From contig NZ_OX579588.1 of assembly GCF_951229915.1 (NCBI RefSeq), forward strand, positions 1,972,910 to 2,036,909: DNA of 64,000 bases, read 5' to 3'. A program made the translations under genes and the position numbers. The notes beneath the pieces are model-generated. The model did not search any database. It saw nothing but the letters and a program-made list of their open reading frames with translations, and had not been told where the DNA came from. Source of the DNA: Candidatus Ornithobacterium hominis (GTDB lineage Bacteria > Bacteroidota > Bacteroidia > Flavobacteriales > Weeksellaceae). Positions 51,131 to 58,036 of this stretch are shown in pieces. Position 1 is the stretch's first letter, and every line of letters begins with the position of its first letter.

Positions 51131-52912
51131 TTATTGATTTTTTGAAAGTTCTTCTAGAACGGGTTTTATGGTACTTTCAGGAATTTCTTGAATACGGATA
51201 TACATCAGCCCATCTACGGCATCATTGAATTTAGGATCAACATTGAATGCAATGACACGTGCGTTTTGTTTAATGTATTTTTTTATCAAAACAGGAAGCC
51301 TTAGCCCACCGGGTTCTAGCTCTTCTATTAGCTTATCAAACTTGTTTAAATCAGCTTTCGCTTCATCAAAGATAAATTCTTTATCCTTCCCTTTCAGTTT
51401 TGGTTTGAATGCTTTTTTGGGTCGCACGTACTGCGCTACATACGGATCGTAGAAATGTGATCGCATGAATTCAATCATCAACGCTTTAGAGAATTCAGAA
51501 AACTGATTGCTAATGCTCACGCCTCCAAGAATGTATTTGTACTCTGGGTGGCGTAATGCTACGTGTATGATGCCCCGCCAAAGTAGAAAAAGTGGGAAGG
51601 GTTTCTGCTGGTATTCAGGTGTTACAAATGCACGCCCCATTTCAATGCTTTTAGCAAAAAAGGGCTGAAGCTCGGGTTCAAAGTTAAAGAGCTCGTTCAC
51701 ATAAAAACCCTTCATCCCGTAGCGGTCATAGATTTTTTTCCCCAAGCCCATGCGGTAGGCTCCAGCAATTTTTTGGGCTTCATTGTCCCATAAAAGCAGA
51801 TGATGGTAATGCTTATCATAGCGATCTAGGTCACTATTATTATTCGTTCCTTCGCCCACTTGCCGAAAGGTGTACTCTCTCAAGCGGCCAATTTCTCTCA
51901 TGATGTGTGGCGCATCATTGTACATGAAAAAGAAACAATCGTAGCGATTGTTGGAAAACAATAATGCATTTTTTTCTTTTAACTGGCTGATTTCTCGTAC
52001 AATTTTAGATTCCTCTGTTTCTGATAAAATCGTTTTGGGGAAAGCTCTCTTTTTAGGGATTGATTTTTTGATTTTTTGTGGTAATGTAGATTCATCAAAA
52101 CTTTCTGACAACAGGTAAGTTTTTTTACGCAAAAATTGCCCTAATTCCTCTGGCGAATTAAATTCCTCTTGCTGCTTTAGCGTTACGGGTTTTCCTATTC
52201 TAATTTTCACAGGTTTCAGGCGTGTGCGCAGCGTTTCCCTAGCTAGCATAGCCGTTTGCACATCTGGGTGAATTTTAGCTAATTGGTAAAATAATTCTGA
52301 ATTTCTTGTTTTAAAGTACAACGGAATGACTGGCACGCCTGCTCTCTGAATTAGCTTCAACACTGGTAATTGCCAAGCTTTATCTTCTATTGTTTTGGTA
52401 GAAGTTCGAGCAGAAACTTCCCCCGCTGGGAAAACGCCTAGAGCGCCTCCGTTTTTCAAATGCTTGAATGCGGAGAGCATTCCCGTTGTGCTGTTCTTGA
52501 CTTCGGGTCGCGTCTCAAAGGGGTTCACTGCAAAAACACGTTTTTCTAAAGGCTTAATTTTTTGGAGTAGAAAATTGCCTATAATTTTAAAATCTGGGCG
52601 AATCTCACTGATGATTTTCAACAATAATAATCCGTCAATCCCTCCCAAAGGATGGTTGGCTACAATGACAAAGGGTCCTTTCTTGGGAATCCGCTCTAAA
52701 TCTTGTGATGAAATTTCAAAATGAATTCCTATATCATCCAACACCGCTGACTCAAAGGCGGGGCTCTCTAGCTCTTTGTTTCTTAAATAAACTTTATTGA
52801 GCGTATGTAAATGCAAAAGACGATGCAATGTCCATGCAAAAGGTTGGCCTAGCAAACCCCATTTATGTAATACTGTGTTTTCAGCAATATCTTTTACGTT
52901 AACTAAACTCAT
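51131..52912 (-). CDS. bifunctional acyltransferase, OlsF-like (PlsC plus GNAT)
   Basis: A 593-residue protein. The first half is a PlsC-like acyltransferase: FVIVANHPLGGIDGLLLLK (the HxxxxD motif) and GVFPAGEVSART (acyl-acceptor site). The second half (about 320-560) is a hemolysin/OlsB-like GNAT acyltransferase, with REYTFRQVGEGTNNNSDLDRYD and YRMGLGKKIYDRYGMKG. This is the domain order of OlsF and of glycine/ornithine-lipid synthases in Flavobacteriia. Its likely product is an aminolipid of the outer membrane. Its ATG overlaps the lysC stop by 4 nt. Confidence 0.85.
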   Translation of the reverse strand: MSLVNVKDIAENTVLHKWGLLGQPFAWTLHRLLHLHTLNKVYLRNKELESPAFESAVLDDIGIHFEISSQDLERIPKKGPFVIVANHPLGGIDGLLLLKIISEIRPDFKIIGNFLLQKIKPLEKRVFAVNPFETRPEVKNSTTGMLSAFKHLKNGGALGVFPAGEVSARTSTKTIEDKAWQLPVLKLIQRAGVPVIPLYFKTRNSELFYQLAKIHPDVQTAMLARETLRTRLKPVKIRIGKPVTLKQQEEFNSPEELGQFLRKKTYLLSESFDESTLPQKIKKSIPKKRAFPKTILSETEESKIVREISQLKEKNALLFSNNRYDCFFFMYNDAPHIMREIGRLREYTFRQVGEGTNNNSDLDRYDKHYHHLLLWDNEAQKIAGAYRMGLGKKIYDRYGMKGFYVNELFNFEPELQPFFAKSIEMGRAFVTPEYQQKPFPLFLLWRGIIHVALRHPEYKYILGGVSISNQFSEFSKALMIEFMRSHFYDPYVAQYVRPKKAFKPKLKGKDKEFIFDEAKADLNKFDKLIEELEPGGLRLPVLIKKYIKQNARVIAFNVDPKFNDAVDGLMYIRIQEIPESTIKPVLEELSKNQ

Positions 52913-54162
52913 GCTTCTTTTTTTATAACCAACTGTAGTGTCTGTTTACCCGCTTGTTTTATAATGGCGCTTTCATACTTAGGTATAATTTTTTCACTTT
53001 TTGAATCGGCATTACGAATGGTGTATAATTCACAAAATTCTTCTTTTTGCACATGAAATTTTTGGCTCAGCAATTCCACGGCCGACTCTAAGTTACTGTA
53101 TTTATCTTCCAAACACAAATACAAATTTATGGCAGAAATTTGTATTAAATTGACTTTTAGTTTAAAATCCGTTAGTAATTTATAGACATCGCTAATGACT
53201 TTCTCATCTATAAATTCAAAATTCTTGCTTGAGATCGTCAAGACTATCTGTTGTGGTTTTACAATATAGCAAGGAATTTGAGGCTTTATCTGCTCTGAAA
53301 AATCATCAATCCTTGTTCCTTCATTTTCTGGGTGCATAAAACTTTTGACTAGCAATGGGATTTTCTTGTGCTGTAGCGGTTGTAGTGTTTTGGGATGAAT
53401 TACCGTTGCACCATAATAAGCCAGTTCTATCGCTTCCTCAAAAGAAATTTGATTTAAAATTTGTGTCTTTGCAAAGTGGCGAGGGTCGGCATTCAAAACC
53501 CCTGGGACATCCTTCCATATCGTTAAACTTTCTGCATCTAAACAGTAAGAAATAATGGCTCCTGTGAAATCCGAGCCTTCCCTCCCCAACGTTGTGGTGA
53601 AATTATTGTCATCAGAACCGATGAATCCTTGGATGATGTAAATTTTATCCTTGGGTAAATGCTGAAGCCTTTCGCAAGTTGTCTCGTAGTCCACTTTACC
53701 TTCGCGGTAATCGCTGTTGGTTTTGATGTACTCACGTGCATCGAGCCAAGTGCAATTCACTCCTGAATGATTTAAATATGCCGCTATGATTTTGGTAGAG
53801 AGCAACTCTCCCAAGGCTATAACTTGATCATAAATAAAATCATATTTAGGAGATTTATTAAGGCTTAAAAAAGTTTTGACTTCCGCTACATGATTTATAA
53901 TGTCTTGAAAAACAGAATTAATCTCTGGTATAAGCTCTTTCACTACATTGATGTGTTGCTCTTCTATCTCATTGAGCATAGCTAAATAATTTTGATTTTC
54001 TTGGTAGGCTTTTACCACTTCCTCTAGCGCATTGGTGATTTTTCCCATGGCTGAAACGACCACAAAACCTTTCTCAAATTTCTGCTGAATCAAAATATTT
54101 TTTACATTACCAATGCTTTCTTTATTTTTGACTGAAGCTCCTCCAAATTTAAAAATCCTCAT
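52909..54162 (-). CDS. lysC: aspartate kinase (monofunctional)
   Basis: Phosphorylates aspartate, the first step to lysine, threonine and methionine. The 417-residue protein has MRIFKFGGASVKN (residues 1-13) and IIQGFIGSDDNNFTTTLGREGSDF (TTLGREGSDFTG active loop), WKDVPGVLNADPRHF and the ACT-type C-terminus (YKLLTDFKLKVNLIQIS). It lacks the homoserine dehydrogenase half. Overlap with the next gene suggests coupling. Confidence 0.95.
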   Translation of the reverse strand: MRIFKFGGASVKNKESIGNVKNILIQQKFEKGFVVVSAMGKITNALEEVVKAYQENQNYLAMLNEIEEQHINVVKELIPEINSVFQDIINHVAEVKTFLSLNKSPKYDFIYDQVIALGELLSTKIIAAYLNHSGVNCTWLDAREYIKTNSDYREGKVDYETTCERLQHLPKDKIYIIQGFIGSDDNNFTTTLGREGSDFTGAIISYCLDAESLTIWKDVPGVLNADPRHFAKTQILNQISFEEAIELAYYGATVIHPKTLQPLQHKKIPLLVKSFMHPENEGTRIDDFSEQIKPQIPCYIVKPQQIVLTISSKNFEFIDEKVISDVYKLLTDFKLKVNLIQISAINLYLCLEDKYSNLESAVELLSQKFHVQKEEFCELYTIRNADSKSEKIIPKYESAIIKQAGKQTLQLVIKKEA

Positions 54163-54203
54163 GATTCAATTTTATCCGAATCAACGAATTTAAGTAATTT
54201 TTC

Positions 54204-54716
54204 TTATTTAAACCATCCACTATACTTTACGTAATTCTCGGCAATTCTTTTAATTTCCCCTTCTTTTAATTCTTTAGATACCATTTTTACCTTTTTGGCT
54301 GGCACTCCTGCCCACAGCTCATTCTCATTCACCACTGTATTTTGTGTTAGCACTGCCCCCGCAGCAATGATGGCGCCACTCTTAATACAACACCCGTCCA
54401 TCACAATTGCACCCATGCCCACCAGCACGTTATCTTCAATCCTGCATCCGTGGACAATCGCATTGTGCCCGATGGAAACATTATCGCCTATTTCTGTCGC
54501 ATGTTTCTGATACGTGCAATGTATCGTTACATTATCTTGCACATTGACTCTGTTGCCCAGTTTAATCTTATTCACATCCCCGCGGAGCACTGCCCCGTAC
54601 CAAAAACTACACTCATTACCCGCCTCTACATTCCCGATGATAACTGCTGTTTCGGCTAAAAAACAATCCTTGCCCAGCTGAGGTGTAACGTGATTTAGAC
54701 TTTTAATTATGCCCAT
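54204..54716 (-). CDS. gamma-carbonic-anhydrase-like hexapeptide-repeat protein
   Basis: A 170-residue left-handed beta-helix protein: hexapeptide turns ETAVIIGNVEAG, FWYGAVLRGDVNKIKLG, NVQDNVTIHCTY, GDNVSIGHNAIVHGCRI and GAIIAAGAVLTQNT. The conserved Arg/Asp and His residues of the PaaY/gamma-CA family are present. The start is MGIIKSLNH (54716); an upstream in-frame ATG at 54734 would intrude into the divergent nfu leader. Activity is likely but unproven. Confidence 0.9.
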   Translation of the reverse strand: MGIIKSLNHVTPQLGKDCFLAETAVIIGNVEAGNECSFWYGAVLRGDVNKIKLGNRVNVQDNVTIHCTYQKHATEIGDNVSIGHNAIVHGCRIEDNVLVGMGAIVMDGCCIKSGAIIAAGAVLTQNTVVNENELWAGVPAKKVKMVSKELKEGEIKRIAENYVKYSGWFK

Positions 54717-54768
54717 TAATTTATTTTTTTGCAATTTACACGTAAATTCGCAAACGAATCAAAAGAGA

Positions 54769-55650
54769 ATGATGAGAGTATATATAGAACAAACAAATCA
54801 AAAGAGTATTTTAAAATTCGTCTGCGAGGAAATCATTACTGCTGGCAGCTACGAATTGGGTAAAAATGACGTAACTCAAATATCACCATTGGCACAGCAA
54901 TTATTAAGTTTCCCTTTTGTGGAGAGAGTCTTCATCACTGCTAATTTTGTCGCTGTGCAAAAAAATGAACTGGTAGAGTGGGAGGACGTAGCACAAGAAG
55001 TAAAAGAAATCGTGAATGAACATTTCGAAGCGGGAAGCATCGTAAAAGAACCTCAAAAAAAGGAACCCTATACGCTCTATGCCGAAATGACGCCCAACCC
55101 CAAAGTCATGCGCTTTGTCTGCAACCAATTGCTTACTTCGCAAATCATCGAAGTCAAATCTAAAGAACTTGCCGAGGAGGTCCCTTTGGCTCGTGCTTTG
55201 ATGAACAATTTTGATTTCATTTCAGAAGTTTTCATTTCAGAAAATTATATTTCAGTAACGGCCAGCGAAAAAATTCAGTGGCAAGATTTTGCTTTAGAAA
55301 TCAGGCAATACCTATTGACTTATCTACAGCAAGGAAACCCCATCGCCCAAGAAGGCTATGAGCAGCCCGCTAACGAATATGAGGCGAAATTGAAAAACAA
55401 GGAATACACCTCTACCGAGAAACAGATTCAACAAATTCTAGACGAATACATAAAGCCTGCCGTTGCTAGCGATGGTGGCAACATCGCCCTTCTAGAATTT
55501 AATGAAGAGAGCAAAACGGCAATTATGCTTTTGCAGGGAGCTTGTAGCGGCTGCCCCAGCAGTACCGTTACGCTAAAAAACGGCATTGAAACAATGCTGA
55601 AAGAAATGCTGCCCAACGTGGTAGAAAAAGTAGAAGCCGTGAATGGATAG
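54769..55650 (+). CDS. NifU/Nfu-type iron-sulfur scaffold with two Nfu_N domains
   Basis: Two N-terminal Nfu_N-like repeats in tandem (about residues 2-100 and 100-205, each with '..VERVFITANFVAV' or '..ISEVFISENYISV' strands). They precede a C-terminal NifU domain with DGGNIALLEF and LQGACSGCPSSTVTLKNGIE, the CxxC cluster-binding motif. It delivers Fe-S clusters to apo-proteins. The start is MMRVYIEQTNQ (54769). A bidirectional terminator lies between it and the FISUMP gene. Confidence 0.9.
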   Translation: MMRVYIEQTNQKSILKFVCEEIITAGSYELGKNDVTQISPLAQQLLSFPFVERVFITANFVAVQKNELVEWEDVAQEVKEIVNEHFEAGSIVKEPQKKEPYTLYAEMTPNPKVMRFVCNQLLTSQIIEVKSKELAEEVPLARALMNNFDFISEVFISENYISVTASEKIQWQDFALEIRQYLLTYLQQGNPIAQEGYEQPANEYEAKLKNKEYTSTEKQIQQILDEYIKPAVASDGGNIALLEFNEESKTAIMLLQGACSGCPSSTVTLKNGIETMLKEMLPNVVEKVEAVNG

Positions 55651-55682
55651 CAATTTAATTAAAAAGGCTTGCTTACAAATTT

Positions 55683-55717
55683 TTAAAGGCTTAGAAAATT
55701 TTTCTCTAAGCCTTTAA
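55683..55717. terminator. bidirectional terminator built from two inverted dispersed words
   Basis: TTAAAGGCTTAGA (55683-55695) pairs exactly with TCTAAGCCTTTAA (55705-55717) around a 9-nt loop. Both arms are copies of the genome-wide word, in opposite orientation, between convergent nfu and FISUMP genes. Confidence 0.85.
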
Positions 55718-55752
55718 TTTTAACTGATTGTTTTCTGATTTTAAATAAACGT

Positions 55753-57486
55753 TTAATTCTTTGGACTCTTAATACAACGCACGCTGAACCCGAGACCTCG
55801 GTTGTTGCCGCGCGCACCGCTGTTGCGACTGTTGAAGTACATGTTGTAAGCGTTGTTGTAAGCGTTGTTGTCACTGCCGCTATCAGTGCTACTCCAGTAG
55901 ATCCCGCTAGATTCCCTGAGGGGCAGTGAACCATCAACGTTACGGTAGCCAGCAGCTGCAAGGTTTGGCAACTGATTTTGACTCCACATTTGATTATTAC
56001 TTCCTACAGCACCGAGTAATTGATTCCACTCCTCCACAGTCGGAACATGGTAACCTAACGGGCAAGGGTTATTATCTTTTCCTGCTCTCCACAACTTTAA
56101 ATCTGGTCCTTTAGCTCCTTCACCTTTCTCTACCCAGTTATTGCCTCCAGTAATAAACTTCCCTGCTGCTTTGCCTGTCTTTGTCCAAGTATCGGCTTTT
56201 TGTGGGGTAGTTCCTGAATTCCAAAACTCATGCCCATCACTCGCTCTCTGCCATTGGTAATATGAACCGTAGGTTTTAGCCTCCTTATGGGCAGCTGTGC
56301 CAAACAACTGCTGATTTGGCTTAAAGTTTGTTTCTTTGGCATATTCTGCTCCTAAGTTGTAATTGAGCCACGTTCTATTATAATCATTTGCTCCTGTAAC
56401 GGTAACGGGCAAGTAAACAAACTGGTGGCGTAATTCTCCGTTGGTTCTTTCTCCAAACTTCTTGTCTGGGATTACGCCTATCCCTTTGATGATAACTTTT
56501 GATTTGCTCCCGTTAATATCAATATCATAAGTTGCAATGACGTAAATATCCCCTGGCTCCAGCTGCCTAACTTGGTAACTCTCATCTCCTTTTACCTTTA
56601 GCGTCGCAGTCAATTCTCCTGTTTGCGAAAATTTACCCTCAGGAATACTAAGTATAATTTTGTTAGTATCTCTTTCTTGCCCTTCGGCGGTGGTTTTCTC
56701 AATGTTTACAGCATCATAACTTCCTTTTCCACCAGTGTAAGGTATTCTGATGCTAACTTGGTTGTCCCCATTATCTATATAGCCCTTCTTAATATTGTTA
56801 TAGGTAAACGAGAGGACATAATACTCTTGGTCTTGCAGGTCTGCTATTCCTTTGCCTACCGTTAACACCTGCTCTGCACTTAATCCTAATTTGCTGAATC
56901 TAGCCGTAAGCTTACCTGCCTTCGGCGTCCCGCTAAGCTTATACGTCAAGGTTTGGCTTGCGCCTCCATCTAGGCTAATCTTGCGGTTGGCTGTGCCATC
57001 TACTGTTATTCTTATCCCTTCATTTTCTACCGTAACAGCATCAGAGAAGTCAACAGTAATGGGAGAGAATCCATTGTTGGTAATGGTGAAACTTACGCTG
57101 GCGCCTGATAATTCCACACCTCCTATAAATTGCCCGCTGGAACTCTCTGGCGATACAGCTACGCCTTGGGATGCTTCACTACCTACATTGAGGATGCATT
57201 CCCATTGGTGGACTTTGTTTTTTATCCCAAGGTATATCTCAAGGCACTTCTTATTGGTATTATAAATTATCATTCCTTCTCTCACACCTTCAAACTGTGA
57301 GCGCTGCTCTGTGCTAACATTCGGGAAGTGAACGCCCTGCGGAGTTGCAGGGCCCCATTTTGTACCCTCAGCACCCTTTATATAAGCTACATCAAAGCTG
57401 CCATCTGGCTGGTTTGTATTAACACCCACCTGAGCCATAGCTAAAGCTCCTGGCAATACAACGAAAGAAAATAATAATTTCTTCAT
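55753..57486 (-). CDS. exported FISUMP-domain surface protein
   Basis: A 577-residue protein: signal peptide (MKKLLFSFVVLPGALAMAQ), then VGVNTNQPDGSFDV, a relative of the VGINT module. A long beta-rich middle (about 120-360) follows. The C-terminal Fibrobacter-type (FISUMP) domain has RAGKDNNPCPLGYHVPTVEE and WNQLLGAVGS, and it ends with a C-type-lectin-like GLGFSVRCIK strand. It is probably anchored or secreted on the cell surface. The 3' end is unusually GC-rich (see the separate entry), and a (TG)12 tract and hairpins lie upstream. Confidence 0.9.
   Translation of the reverse strand: MKKLLFSFVVLPGALAMAQVGVNTNQPDGSFDVAYIKGAEGTKWGPATPQGVHFPNVSTEQRSQFEGVREGMIIYNTNKKCLEIYLGIKNKVHQWECILNVGSEASQGVAVSPESSSGQFIGGVELSGASVSFTITNNGFSPITVDFSDAVTVENEGIRITVDGTANRKISLDGGASQTLTYKLSGTPKAGKLTARFSKLGLSAEQVLTVGKGIADLQDQEYYVLSFTYNNIKKGYIDNGDNQVSIRIPYTGGKGSYDAVNIEKTTAEGQERDTNKIILSIPEGKFSQTGELTATLKVKGDESYQVRQLEPGDIYVIATYDIDINGSKSKVIIKGIGVIPDKKFGERTNGELRHQFVYLPVTVTGANDYNRTWLNYNLGAEYAKETNFKPNQQLFGTAAHKEAKTYGSYYQWQRASDGHEFWNSGTTPQKADTWTKTGKAAGKFITGGNNWVEKGEGAKGPDLKLWRAGKDNNPCPLGYHVPTVEEWNQLLGAVGSNNQMWSQNQLPNLAAAGYRNVDGSLPLRESSGIYWSSTDSGSDNNAYNNAYNMYFNSRNSGARGNNRGLGFSVRCIKSPKN
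55778..55896 (-). other. candidate hypervariable 3' region of the FISUMP gene
   Basis: This part encodes WSSTDSGSDNNAYNNAYN and the following residues to FSVRCIK. In coding direction nearly all Asn codons are AAC, and Ser/Tyr codons are AGC/AGT/TAC; the segment is much richer in GC than the surroundings. A 12-bp unit (AACAACGCTTAC) is repeated in tandem. No reverse transcriptase or template copy is in this window. Confidence 0.5.
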
Positions 57487-57572
57487 TTGTTTTAATTTTT
57501 TTGGTTAATATTTTATTGATTTATTCTTTTCTTAATTAAATTTTTACTGTTTTTTTTGCTTCTTCATTTAGA

Positions 57573-57597
57573 AAGAGCCCCAACCCTTGAGGCTCTT
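57573..57597. terminator. hairpin in the FISUMP-polA interval
   Basis: AAGAGCC (57573-57579) pairs with GGCTCTT (57591-57597) around 11 nt. T-rich sequence follows on the plus strand; on the minus strand it could block read-through from polA. Confidence 0.55.
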
Positions 57598-57739
57598 CTT
57601 TTTGAAGAAACTTTTCACTTCATGCCAACAAAGATAAAAAAACCGCACAATATTTTTTTGCACGGCTTTGCGGTTCGCTCCCGCGGGGAAGCAATAAATT
57701 ATTATAAGTTATTGATAATGAGTTGTTTAGCTCATTACT

Positions 57740-57764
57740 TGTGTGTGTGTGTGTGTGTGTGTGT
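57740..57764. repeat. (TG)12 dinucleotide microsatellite
   Basis: Twelve uninterrupted TG repeats plus one T, 254 bp upstream of the FISUMP start codon. Long dinucleotide tracts in bacteria commonly change length by slippage. Confidence 0.95.
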
Positions 57765-58036
57765 TTACACTTTATTTCGAAACTCACAAATTTCATTTGT
57801 TAAAATTTCATTATTTTTTATTAAAATTTTTCGTTGAGATTTTTCACTTTTCTCAACCTGCACTCAAATGTATTTCACGTTTTTGAATTACGCAAATTTG
57901 TTTTTTTTTGAGGCAGGGGAGGTGAGAAAGAATTTTTTAAGGCTTTAGAAATTTTTCGATTTTTCTTTAGCATTCTTTATCGTCTTTACTTTCTTCACCT
58001 ATTTTTTGAAGGCTTTATGGGTTAAGATAATAAATT

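Larger units (their letters stand above)
57487..58036. other. 550-bp gene-free interval upstream of the FISUMP gene
   Basis: Holds a hairpin (57573-57597), a second GC-rich paired stretch (57641-57691), a (TG)12 microsatellite, AAGGCTT copies at about 57937 and 58006, and no credible ORF. A short open frame across the TG tract is an artefact of the repeat. Confidence 0.7.

Noticed and set aside
55753..57486. Full DGR system in the window
   Set aside because: No reverse transcriptase, avd or template repeat is present here; only a variable-region-like segment.
57556..57837. 93-codon frame across the (TG)12 tract
   Set aside because: The frame is kept open by the dinucleotide repeat (repeated Cys-Val) and by hairpins; no coding signature.
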